Part shown: piece by piece, positions 15,147 through 25,675 of the stretch
Position numbering within the stretch: the stretch's first letter is position 1
How the letters are laid out: each line of letters starts with the position of its first letter
Source of the DNA: Oscillospiraceae bacterium
Lineage (GTDB): Bacteria; Bacillota; Clostridia; Oscillospirales; Oscillospiraceae
DNA: 63,928 nucleotides
Direction of reading: 5' to 3'
NCBI GenBank assembly: GCA_902781745.1
Contig: CACZKM010000005.1
Location: 1 to 63,928, forward strand
Made by a program: the position numbers and the translations under genes
The notes under the pieces: model-generated
Databases searched by the model: none
What the model was told of the DNA's origin: nothing
Seen by the model: the letters and a program-made list of their open reading frames with translations, nothing else

Positions 15147-17372
15147 ATGCAGAAACAAAGAAATAGTCGAGGATTTTCTTTGGCAGAAATGCTGGTTGTT
15201 GTTGCAATCATTGCCATTTTAGGCGGTGTTGTTTTTATCAATGTGATAAATTATCAACGCTCTATGGCCCAATTTGAACGGGACAACATTGCAAAAGAAA
15301 TTTTTGTTGCGGCACAGAATCACCTTACTATGGCGGAGAGCCAGGGGTACCTAGGTTTAAAAGAAAACAACGACCCGAGTATCCCCCAAGATGCCTTCGG
15401 CTACAAGGACGCAGACGACACAAATGTTCGATATCTTGTAGTGAACGGAAGTGGAAGTTTTGATGGAGGGACGGTATTAGACCAGATGCTCCCTTTTGCC
15501 TCTGTGGATGAGACAGTCCGAACAGGTGGCAGTTATATCGTACAGTATCAAATGCGACCAGCCTTGGTTCTAAATGTGTTTTATTGCTCCAAGGGCGTGG
15601 GAAGATTTGACCACACTTTAACTGTGGCAGACTACACAGGTACAGACAGCATAAAAAAAGTTGCCAGTAATGACGGCGAGAATAAAGAAAAACGCCGTTC
15701 ATATTCGGAGAGCAAGTATGTCCTTGGATGGTATGGTGGTGAAGATGCCAAGAGTTTAGAGAATATGAAGGACCTTAAAGAACCCAGCATTAAGGTTGAA
15801 AATGCAGAGCGTCTGACAATTAAGGTCAGTGATCCCAACAGTGGCATAATATCCGATAAAGTGATAAAACTGATTATCACTGGCGAGACCAGCGATGCAC
15901 AAAAGGCATTTACGCTAAATGGTACTTCACGCGATGAACGCGTTAAACTGGCCGAGACAAATACTTACGCAATTATTTTAGATGATGTCACCGCTGGCGA
16001 TATGTATAAATTCAGCAATCTTTCTGCAACGAATGGCACATTTATTCCAGGTGAGAATATCTCTGTCCAAGCGGTTGTGTATAATAAAGGCGCTTTGTCA
16101 AATATTGCATACAGCGACAAGAAAACAACCAACAGTTTGTTTGCCGAGATTAGCAAGCCTGACGGAACATTGACGAATACAGCAACGATAAGAAATATTC
16201 GCCATTTGGAGAATTTAGATAATAATATATCTAATCTCAAAGATTATTCTGAAAGTGGAGTGACGAGGCCAAGAACCTTGAAGGTTCGAAATGCTGTACA
16301 AGCTACAGACTTGAATTGGACTGATTTCAGAGAAAAGATAGTTGCTAACTATTTGAGAAATACACCGTATACGTCCGCTGATCAAGTTGCAGTTTACAAT
16401 GTAACGAACACACCTACCAAAGCAGGTTGCTATATGCCGGTCAGCCCCAGTTACAACCTTACCTACGACGGGAAAGATCATAGTATTATAAATATCCAAG
16501 TCGATAACTCCGGCCCCTCTGGCGTATTCGGAACCTTATCCGACAGCACCATTCAAAACGTCGCAGTCCACAATACTCCTGACAACGACAGCGGCTTGCT
16601 GATCAAAGGCACCGGCGACACCGGCGGTCTTGTGGGCGTCATGAACGGCGGCACTATCGACCAATGCGCTGCTGCGGTCTACGTCAAATCAGAGACAGGC
16701 GCCGCCGGTGGCTTAGTAGGAAGTGCGACAAGCGGTGTTTCAATTACGAATAGCTATTCCGGCGGGCATACAGTGAATGGTCAGTATTTGAATGAATTAG
16801 AGGTTACAACACCGGGCCACTTAAACGTCATTGGTACCACTGCCGGTGGTCTCATTGGTGACGCAGGCAACGCCGCAATCACCAACTGCTACTCCACCTG
16901 CTCCGTTTCCGGCACCACTGCCGGCGGACTGGTGGGAACATCCAGCGGGACGATCCAGAAGTGTTACGTGACAGGGCTGATCAATGGTGTTGGTGACAAT
17001 CCCACCTTGGGTGCCTTTGCTGGAAATTGGACAGGCACGAAAACTGCAGCCGATGAGAATTACTACTTTGAAGGCATGAATCCACCTGAGGAAGATGAGG
17101 AAAATGGATTGGGACCAGTTAACGGGAATGAAGCAACTGGCATCCAGGCATTTGACAAGGACATAGTGACGTATCAGAAGGTTTTCCAACAAACGCCACT
17201 TGGTTCTGCCAGTCCTTATGATAGCTTTCTGAGAACAAACTACGGCGGCAAGTATCCTCTGAATACAATCTCAGGTCTGAATACTTCCTTGACCGGCCTC
17301 ATCGCCACCACCCACTACGGCGACTGGCCCAAGCCCGCATGGGAGGCCTTCTTCGTAAACGAACCAGCCTAA
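15147..17372 (+). CDS. Very large prepilin-like protein with GLUG-type repeats
   Basis: A 741-residue protein. It starts with a true prepilin signal (RG/FSLAEMLVVVAIIAIL, Glu +5) and an alpha-1 helix like a major pilin, but is four to five times the usual length. A middle part resembles beta-rich adhesive domains. Residues about 480-620 carry GLUG-type repeats (TGGLVGVMNGG, AAGGLVGSATSG, AGGLIGDAGN, TAGGLVGTSSG), each followed by a CYST/CYVTG-like strand. This looks like a pilus-tip adhesin. Codon use is AT-rich up to about 16,460 and then returns to GC-rich in the repeat part, which suggests a mosaic gene. Confidence 0.75.
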   Translation: MQKQRNSRGFSLAEMLVVVAIIAILGGVVFINVINYQRSMAQFERDNIAKEIFVAAQNHLTMAESQGYLGLKENNDPSIPQDAFGYKDADDTNVRYLVVNGSGSFDGGTVLDQMLPFASVDETVRTGGSYIVQYQMRPALVLNVFYCSKGVGRFDHTLTVADYTGTDSIKKVASNDGENKEKRRSYSESKYVLGWYGGEDAKSLENMKDLKEPSIKVENAERLTIKVSDPNSGIISDKVIKLIITGETSDAQKAFTLNGTSRDERVKLAETNTYAIILDDVTAGDMYKFSNLSATNGTFIPGENISVQAVVYNKGALSNIAYSDKKTTNSLFAEISKPDGTLTNTATIRNIRHLENLDNNISNLKDYSESGVTRPRTLKVRNAVQATDLNWTDFREKIVANYLRNTPYTSADQVAVYNVTNTPTKAGCYMPVSPSYNLTYDGKDHSIINIQVDNSGPSGVFGTLSDSTIQNVAVHNTPDNDSGLLIKGTGDTGGLVGVMNGGTIDQCAAAVYVKSETGAAGGLVGSATSGVSITNSYSGGHTVNGQYLNELEVTTPGHLNVIGTTAGGLIGDAGNAAITNCYSTCSVSGTTAGGLVGTSSGTIQKCYVTGLINGVGDNPTLGAFAGNWTGTKTAADENYYFEGMNPPEEDEENGLGPVNGNEATGIQAFDKDIVTYQKVFQQTPLGSASPYDSFLRTNYGGKYPLNTISGLNTSLTGLIATTHYGDWPKPAWEAFFVNEPA

Positions 17373-17387
17373 CCCCACAACACCACA

Positions 17388-17420
17388 AAGACCGGACCCG
17401 CCGCGGGTCCGGTCTTTTCT
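17388..17420 (+). terminator. Terminator of the pilin cluster
   Basis: AAGACCGGACCCGC pairs with GGGTCCGGTCTT and is followed by TTCTT. On the other strand it could also stop hppA read-through. Confidence 0.85.
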
Positions 17421-17431
17421 TACGCATAAGG

Positions 17432-17473
17432 AACCGCCCCCAGACGGCCGGGAGGCTCGTCTGGGGGCGGTTT
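17432..17473 (-). terminator. Terminator hairpin of hppA (bidirectional)
   Basis: AACCGCCCCCAGAC pairs with GTCTGGGGGCGGTT across a 13-base loop. It separates convergent genes; T-runs are short on both sides. Confidence 0.6.
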
Positions 17474-17495
17474 ATGGTATTAGGGGGGGTTACCC

Positions 17496-19631
<2,136 letters not shown>

Positions 19632-19699
19632 GAACGACACTCCTTTTTCTTTTCTCGCGCCGCTGTTTTTCAGGCGGCACATACACGTATAACATAAAG

Positions 19700-19727
19700 A
19701 TTTTAGCATAAGAACTGGGATTTTCAA
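19700..19727 (-). promoter_or_regulatory. Promoter of hppA
   Basis: Reading leftward: TTGAAA, 16-bp spacer, extended TGC-TAAAAT. Confidence 0.65.
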
Positions 19728-19797
19728 GCGTCTTTCCCGCATTTTTTCCCTTTTCGCAGTTTTCCACAAAAAACCCTGAAACCCAAGCGTTTTCTTT

Positions 19798-19840
19798 GCC
19801 AAAAAGGGCACGGCCGGCTTGCGGCTGTGCCCTTTTTGGC
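19798..19840 (-). terminator. Terminator of the trk operon
   Basis: GCCAAAAAGGGCAC pairs with GTGCCCTTTTTGGC; the T-run is inside the stem on the leftward strand. It begins directly after the trkH stop. Confidence 0.75.
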
Positions 19841-19841
19841 G

Positions 19842-21275
19842 TTATCTGCGCCAGGCGGAGGGGGAGAGAAGGATCAGAATGGGGAAGAGCTCCAGACGGC
19901 CGGCCAGCATGGCGAAGGTCAGGGAGAGCTTGCTCAGGCCCGACAGGGCGGCGAAGTTCCCCGCGGGCCCCACGGCGTCCAGTCCCGGCCCGATGTTGCT
20001 CAGGCAGGCCAGGGCGGCGGTGAAGGAGGTGGTCAGGGAGACCTGGTCCAGGGCGACGATGGCGCTGACCGCGGCCAGCAGGAGGAGATAGAGGAGGAAG
20101 AACACAAAGACGGCGTTGAGGGTGGATTCCTCCACGGGGGCGCCGTCCAGGGTTATGACCTTGACGGACCGGGGGCTGCTGAACCGGCGGAGGGACCGCC
20201 TGGCGCACCGGACCAGAAGAATCACCCGGACGAACTTGATCCCGCCCGCCGTGGAGCCGGCGCAGCCCCCCAGGAACATGAGCCCCACCAGGATCAGCCT
20301 GGCCAGGGGCGGCCAGAGGTCGAAGTCCGCGGTGGAGAACCCGGTGGTGGACACCACGGAGACCACCTGGAAGGCCGCGTCCCGAAGGGCGTGCCCCGCC
20401 CTGTCGTATCCCGGGATCAGGAGAAGGAAGACCAGGAGCACCGAGGCGGCTACGGTCCCCAGGAAGCACCAGAGCTCCTCGCTCTTCCGGGCCAGGGCCC
20501 ACTGCCGGGTCCACAGGAGAAAGAAGAGTCCCAGATTCAGGGAGCTCAGAAGCATAAAGACGGTGATGATGACCTCGCAGGCGGGCAGCCCGTACCCGGC
20601 GATGCTGGCGTTCAGGACAGAAAAGCCCCCGGTACAGACGGTGGCGAAGGTGTTCACCGCAGCGTCGTACAGGGGCATCCCGGCGATCAGAAGGGCCAGG
20701 AGCTCGGCTCCGGTGAGAGCCAGATAGATCAGGGTGAGGATCCGGGCGGACCGGGCGGTCCGGGGAACCAGCTTGGAGGAGACGGGGCCGGGGGATTCCG
20801 CCTGGACCAGGATCTGGGAGCGGTCCCCCAGCTTGGGAAGCAGGGAGAGCAGAAAGACCACCACCCCGATGCCGCCGATCCAGGAGGAGAAGGAGCGCCA
20901 GAACAGCAGACCCTTGGGCAGCCCCTCGATGGCGGTCAGGATCGAGGCGCCTGTGGTGGTGAAGCCCGAGACGGTCTCGAAGAGGCAGTCGATGTACCCG
21001 CCGAAGCGGCCGGAGAGGAAAAAGGGCAGCGCCCCGACCAGGCTCAGGGTCAGCCACACCAGGCCCACGGCGGCAAAGCCCTCCCGGTGATAAAAGTACG
21101 GTCTGGCCCGGAGACGGGCCAAGGCGGTACCCAGAAGAGCCGCAGGCAGGAGGGTGAAGAGGAAGGGCCGGGGGTCCTCCCGGTACCCAAGGGCCACCGC
21201 CAGGGGGAGCAGAAGGCACAGGGCCTCCAGTTGGAGGGTATGGCCCAGGGTGCGAAGGAGCAGTCTGTGGTTCAT
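19842..21275 (-). CDS. trkH: TrkH-family potassium channel subunit (second copy)
   Basis: A 477-residue membrane protein with four pore repeats. The selectivity-filter segments are visible: TVSGFTTTGAS, TVCTGGFSV, VVSTTGFSTADF and CLSNIGPGLDAVG. Each has the glycine of a K+-selective pore. It is a paralogue of the next gene upstream (same length, similar throughout), from a tandem duplication. It would work with the TrkA/RCK gating protein encoded first in the operon. The start follows the upstream stop by 18 bases. Confidence 0.92.
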   Translation of the reverse strand: MNHRLLLRTLGHTLQLEALCLLLPLAVALGYREDPRPFLFTLLPAALLGTALARLRARPYFYHREGFAAVGLVWLTLSLVGALPFFLSGRFGGYIDCLFETVSGFTTTGASILTAIEGLPKGLLFWRSFSSWIGGIGVVVFLLSLLPKLGDRSQILVQAESPGPVSSKLVPRTARSARILTLIYLALTGAELLALLIAGMPLYDAAVNTFATVCTGGFSVLNASIAGYGLPACEVIITVFMLLSSLNLGLFFLLWTRQWALARKSEELWCFLGTVAASVLLVFLLLIPGYDRAGHALRDAAFQVVSVVSTTGFSTADFDLWPPLARLILVGLMFLGGCAGSTAGGIKFVRVILLVRCARRSLRRFSSPRSVKVITLDGAPVEESTLNAVFVFFLLYLLLLAAVSAIVALDQVSLTTSFTAALACLSNIGPGLDAVGPAGNFAALSGLSKLSLTFAMLAGRLELFPILILLSPSAWRR

Positions 21276-21293
21276 AGTAAAAAAACGCGGGTG

Positions 21294-22724
21294 TCAGCGC
21301 CTCCAGGTAGAGGGCTGGAGCAGGAGGAGGATGGGGAAAATCTCCAGACGGCCCACCACCATCATCAGAGAGAGGAAGAGCTTGGTGGGGCCGGAATAGA
21401 AGGAGAAGTTGCCCATGGGGCCCACCATGTCCAAACCGGGGCCTACGTTGGTCAGGGCGCCCAGGGAGGTGGTAAAGGCGGTGACCAGATTGGCGCCGTC
21501 CAGGGTGACCACCACGCAGCCGATGACCAGCAGGATACAGAAGAGGATGAAGAAGGCGAAGATGGTGTTGAGCTTGTCCTCTTCCACGATCTTGCCGTCC
21601 AGCTTGACCACCTTCACCGCCCGGGGATGGGACAGCCGGAGGATGGACCGCCTGGCGCAGCGGAACATCAGCAGCAGACGGCCGCACTTGATGCTGCCCG
21701 CCGTGCTGCCGGAGCAGCCGCCGATGAACATGAGCAGGACCAGGATGGTCTGGGAGAAGGGGGGCCAGAGGTTGTAGTCTGTGGTGGAAAAGCCTGAGGT
21801 GGAAAGGATCGAGGCCACCTGGAACACCGCATCCATCAGGGCCTCGCCGATGGAGTCGTACAGGGGAAGGATGTTGGCGAAGACCAGCACGGAGCCCACC
21901 CCCGCCGCCAGCAGGAAGAACCGCAGCTCATCGCTCTTCAGCGCCTGCCTGACCCGGCCGGTGAGGATCAGGAAAAAGAGAGCGAAGTTGAGAGAGCCCA
22001 GAATCATAAAGACGATGGCGATAATCTGACAGGCGGTATTGTAGGCGGCGAAGCTGGCGTTAAGCACGCAGAAGCCGCCGGTGCAGACGCAGGCGAAGGT
22101 GGAGACCACCGCGTCATAAAAGGGCATCCCGGCGATGGAAAGGGCCAGGATCTCCACGGCGGTCAGAGCGATGTACAGGCCGTACAGGATCTGGGAGGAC
22201 TGGACGGTCTTGGGCACCAGCTTGGTGGCCAGGGGCCCGGGCATCTCCGCCTGGACCAGGATCTGGTTCCGCCCGCCCACCTTGGGCAGGAAGGCCAGGG
22301 TAAAGAGCAGGATGCCCATGCCGCCGATCCAGGAGGAGAAGGACCGCCAGAACAGGATGCCCCGGGGCAGCCGCTCAATGTCCGCCAGGATGGTGGCCCC
22401 GGAGGTGGTGAACCCGGAGGTGATCTCAAACAGGCAGTCCCAGAAGGTGGCAAACTCCCCGGAGAGCCAGAAGGGGAAGGCCCCGGTGACGCACAGAGCC
22501 ACCCAGATCATGCCCACCACGGCAAAGCCCTCCCGGGAGAAGAAGTCCGCCTTGGCCCGCAGCCGGGACAGTAGAGTCCCCACGATCAGAATGGGGACCA
22601 GAGTCAGCAGGAAGGGCCGGGGAGACTCCTGGTAGAGCAGCGCCACCAGGGTGGGCAGGAGGAGCAGGAGGGCCTCAAGCTGGAGGATGCGCCCCAGCAT
22701 CCGCAGCATCAGCTTATAGTTCAT
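21294..22724 (-). CDS. trkH: TrkH-family potassium channel subunit (first copy)
   Basis: A 476-residue paralogue of the adjacent gene. Pore segments are ITSGFTTSGAT, CVCTGGFCVLN, ILSTSGFSTTDYNLW and ALTNVGPGLDMVG. The first, third and fourth filters differ by single residues from the other copy, so conductance or affinity may differ. It is translated 10 bases after trkA. Confidence 0.92.
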   Translation of the reverse strand: MNYKLMLRMLGRILQLEALLLLLPTLVALLYQESPRPFLLTLVPILIVGTLLSRLRAKADFFSREGFAVVGMIWVALCVTGAFPFWLSGEFATFWDCLFEITSGFTTSGATILADIERLPRGILFWRSFSSWIGGMGILLFTLAFLPKVGGRNQILVQAEMPGPLATKLVPKTVQSSQILYGLYIALTAVEILALSIAGMPFYDAVVSTFACVCTGGFCVLNASFAAYNTACQIIAIVFMILGSLNFALFFLILTGRVRQALKSDELRFFLLAAGVGSVLVFANILPLYDSIGEALMDAVFQVASILSTSGFSTTDYNLWPPFSQTILVLLMFIGGCSGSTAGSIKCGRLLLMFRCARRSILRLSHPRAVKVVKLDGKIVEEDKLNTIFAFFILFCILLVIGCVVVTLDGANLVTAFTTSLGALTNVGPGLDMVGPMGNFSFYSGPTKLFLSLMMVVGRLEIFPILLLLQPSTWRR

Positions 22725-22734
22725 ATCCGCCGCC

Positions 22735-24105
22735 TCACTGCGCCTTGTCGGGGAAGATGTCCCGGAAGGTCTGGATGCCCTGGCCGTGGGAGATGACGAT
22801 GACCCGGTCTCCGGCGGAGAGGGCGGTGGAGCCGTCGGGGATGACCACCTGGTCCTGGTGAAGGAGGGCGGCGATGAGGAAGCCCTTCTTGATGGTCAGG
22901 TCCTTCAGGGGGACGCCCAGGTTGGGGGTGTTTTCCGTTAAGAGGAACTCGGCGGCCTCGGTGCCCGCGTCGGTGATGCGGTAGAGGGCGGTCATGACGT
23001 TGCCGCTCTTGTCCTGGAGCCCCCGGACCAGCCGGAGGATGCGGTTGACGGTGATGAGCTTAGGGGCCACCACGCTTTCCAGGCCGGCGGCCCGGACCAC
23101 GGCGGTGTAATTGTCCCGGTTGGACTTGGCCACCACCTTCCGGATGCCCTGCTGCTTGGCATAGAGGGCGGAGATGAGGTTGTCCTCGTCCCGGCCGGTG
23201 AGGGCCACGAAGGCGTCGTTTTCCGTGAAGTGCTCCGAGGCCAGCAGCTCCTGGTCGGTGCCGTCGCCGTGGAGGATCAGGGCCTCCGGGAGCCATTCCG
23301 ACAGCTTGCGGCAGAGCCCCTCGTCATTTTCCACCAGGGTCACCCGCACCCCCATGGGCAGCAGGAGCTTGGCCAGGTAGTGGGAGATGCGGCTGCCGCC
23401 AATGAGGAAGACCGAGTGGATGGCGGGCACGTTCCGCCCCAGGCTGCGGAGGTAGTCTGCCAGATCGCTGGAGGACCCGGTGATGTAAAGCTTGTCGCCG
23501 GCGGTGGGGACGAAGGAGCCGTCAGGGATGATGACGTCCCCCTTGCGCTCGGCGGCGCTGAAGAGGACGGAGAATTTCTTGGTGCTGGAGAAGAGCTCCG
23601 ACAGGGGGATGCCCACGATGGGGTCCTCCTTGCGGAGCAGGATGCCCAGCATTTCCACCCGGCCCCGGAAGAAGGTGTCCACGTTGGCGGCGGCGGGGAA
23701 GCGCAGCAGCCGGGAGATCTCCAGGGCAGTGGAGTATTCGGGGTTGATGACCGAGTCGATGTTCAGGTCCCTGCGGAGGGAGGCCAGGTCGTCGGTGTAG
23801 GCCACGTCCCGGATCCGGGCGATGGTATACTTGGCCCCCAGGCGCTTGGCGGTGAGGGCGCAGAGCATATTGACCTCGTCCATGTTGGTGGTGGCCAGCA
23901 CCAGATCGGCCTCCGCCGCGCCGGCCTCCCGCAGCACCGAGGGGGCGGCTCCGGGGCCCTTGATGCACATGACGTCCAGGGTGTCGCTGGCCCGGTGGAT
24001 GGCGGCGTCGTTGTTATCCACGATGGTGATGTCGTGGTCCTCATGGGAGAGGTAGGCGGCCAGGGTGGCGCCTACCTTGCCGGCGCCGACGATGAGTATT
24101 TTCAC
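22735..24105 (-). CDS. trkA: Trk potassium uptake regulator TrkA
   Basis: A 456-residue cytoplasmic gating subunit with two RCK modules. The first Rossmann motif, VGAGKVGATLAAYL (residues 6-19), with DNND further on, should bind NAD(H); the second, IGGSRISHYLAKLL (about 235), lacks the usual GxGxxG. Each is followed by an RCK-C domain (the last ends near residue 450). The GTG at 24,105 was chosen for its AAGGA site and because it starts directly on the Rossmann strand KILIVGAG. It is the first gene of trkA-trkH-trkH. Confidence 0.92.
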   Translation of the reverse strand: MKILIVGAGKVGATLAAYLSHEDHDITIVDNNDAAIHRASDTLDVMCIKGPGAAPSVLREAGAAEADLVLATTNMDEVNMLCALTAKRLGAKYTIARIRDVAYTDDLASLRRDLNIDSVINPEYSTALEISRLLRFPAAANVDTFFRGRVEMLGILLRKEDPIVGIPLSELFSSTKKFSVLFSAAERKGDVIIPDGSFVPTAGDKLYITGSSSDLADYLRSLGRNVPAIHSVFLIGGSRISHYLAKLLLPMGVRVTLVENDEGLCRKLSEWLPEALILHGDGTDQELLASEHFTENDAFVALTGRDEDNLISALYAKQQGIRKVVAKSNRDNYTAVVRAAGLESVVAPKLITVNRILRLVRGLQDKSGNVMTALYRITDAGTEAAEFLLTENTPNLGVPLKDLTIKKGFLIAALLHQDQVVIPDGSTALSAGDRVIVISHGQGIQTFRDIFPDKAQ

Positions 24106-24164
24106 GAGGCATCCTTCTTTCCTGTTGAAAAACGGGAAAATACTTTCCATTTTACGATTTTTTC

Positions 24165-24193
24165 ATCATACCACAGTTTTTTGCCCGTGGCAA
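24165..24193 (-). promoter_or_regulatory. Promoter of the trk operon
   Basis: Leftward TTGCCA (24188-24193), 17-bp spacer, TATGAT (24165-24170). Confidence 0.75.
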
Positions 24194-24245
24194 TGGAAGA
24201 AAATGGGGGCTTCTCCTGCCCCTTTTCTCAGGGGAAAAAGTATGC

Positions 24246-24251
24246 TATAAT
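24246..24251 (+). promoter_or_regulatory. Extended -10 of the MATE gene
   Basis: TGC-TATAAT; the -35 position has only TTTTCT. It diverges from the trk promoter. Confidence 0.5.
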
Positions 24252-24285
24252 ACAGAAAACGCTTCTGCGGGAGAGGAGGGAGCCT

Positions 24286-25623
24286 ATGCGTCAAATGGAT
24301 CTGACCGAGGGCGTTATCTGGAAAAAGCTGATGATCTACGCCGTGCCGGTGATCCTCTCCTCCTTCCTCCAGTCCGCCTACTCCATCACCGACCTCATCG
24401 TGGCCGGCTGGTTCGTGGGCAAGGGGGGGATCTCCGCCATCAACAACGCCAGCCAGGTGATGATCCTGCTGACCCAGATTATCATGGGCGTCACCACCGG
24501 CGGCTCCATCCTGATGGGCCAGTATTACGGGGCCAAGGACCGGGAGAACCGGGTGAAGACCAACGTGACCCTCTTCTCCTTCTCCGTCATTGCCGGCGCG
24601 ATCACCATGGTCGCCCTGTTCTTTGCCGGCGGGGCCATCCTCACCGCCCTCAGGGCCCCCGCCCTGGCCCAGGCCACGACCTATTTAAGGATCTGCGCCG
24701 TGGGTCTGGCGCCCATCTTCGGGTATAACGCCCTGTCCGCCATGCTCCGGTCTGTGGGCAACTCCCGGCAGCCCTTCCTCTGCGTGGCGGTGACCGCCGG
24801 GTGCAACATCGTCCTGGACCTGCTCTTTATGGGCGTGTTCCGCTGGGGGGTGGCCGGCGCGGCCTGGGCCACCGTCCTGGCGCAGTTGGCCAGCTTCCTG
24901 GTCTGCCTGTTTTATGTTCTGGGGCAAAAGGAACTCTACGGCCTGGGGCAGAGGCGGCTTGCGATCCAAAGGGACAAGCTCCTGCATATGCTCAAGCTGG
25001 GCATCCCCAGCGCCGTCCAGATGACGGTGGTGGGCCTGTCCTGGCTGTTCATGACCTTCCTCATCAACGGCTACGGCGTGGAGGCCTCCGACGCCAGCGG
25101 CATCTGCGTCAAGATCAAGGACGTGGCGTTGATGTTCACCATCGCCATGTACTCCGCCGCCACCACCATGATCGCCCAGTGCCTGGGGGCGAAGAAGTAC
25201 GACCGGGCCAGCCGGGTGGTCCATGTGGCCATGCGGATCTCCATCGGCGTCACGGCGGTCATCATCGTCCTGGTGGAGCTCTTCGCTCCCCAGCTCCTGT
25301 CCATTTTCCACCCGGACGAGGCCACCATGGCCATTGCCCTGCAAAATCTCCGCATTGAGATCCTGGGCCAGATCTTCTACGCCAGCTTTATGGTCTACAA
25401 CGCCCTTCCCCTGGGGGCGGGCCACACCCTCTTTGCCCTGGGCTCCAGCCTCCTCAACTGCATCGTGGTCCGGGTGGTGCTGGCGGTCCTTCTCAACAAC
25501 GCCATGGGCCTGGTGGGCATCTTCTGGGCCTGCGCCATCGCCCCGGCCTCCTCTGTGCCTCTGGGCTATATCTACGAGCGCACCGGCGTCTGGCGAAGGT
25601 CCCTGGCGGAAAAGCACGCATAG
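24286..25623 (+). CDS. MATE family efflux transporter
   Basis: A 445-residue membrane protein with about 12 helices in two halves. The start (LTEGVIWKKLMIYAVPVILSSFLQSAYSITDLIVAGWFVG) and the GQYYGAKDRENRVKT loop are typical of MATE proteins. These exchange Na+ or H+ for cationic drugs or metabolites; the substrate here is unknown. GGAGAGGAGGG precedes the ATG. Confidence 0.9.
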   Translation: MRQMDLTEGVIWKKLMIYAVPVILSSFLQSAYSITDLIVAGWFVGKGGISAINNASQVMILLTQIIMGVTTGGSILMGQYYGAKDRENRVKTNVTLFSFSVIAGAITMVALFFAGGAILTALRAPALAQATTYLRICAVGLAPIFGYNALSAMLRSVGNSRQPFLCVAVTAGCNIVLDLLFMGVFRWGVAGAAWATVLAQLASFLVCLFYVLGQKELYGLGQRRLAIQRDKLLHMLKLGIPSAVQMTVVGLSWLFMTFLINGYGVEASDASGICVKIKDVALMFTIAMYSAATTMIAQCLGAKKYDRASRVVHVAMRISIGVTAVIIVLVELFAPQLLSIFHPDEATMAIALQNLRIEILGQIFYASFMVYNALPLGAGHTLFALGSSLLNCIVVRVVLAVLLNNAMGLVGIFWACAIAPASSVPLGYIYERTGVWRRSLAEKHA

Positions 25624-25624
25624 C

Positions 25625-25667
25625 AAAACGGTGCGCCGGGCGGAACTTCCGCGGCGCACCGTTTTTT
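25625..25667. terminator. Bidirectional terminator between convergent transporter genes
   Basis: AAAACGGTGCGCC pairs with GGCGCACCGTTTT and is flanked by a T-run rightward and an A-run leftward. Confidence 0.85.
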
Positions 25668-25675
25668 ACGGACCG

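Noticed and set aside
19827-21797. Long rightward frame antisense to the trkH genes
   Set aside because: Gly/Gln/Glu low-complexity translation; the leftward TrkH pore motifs are clear.
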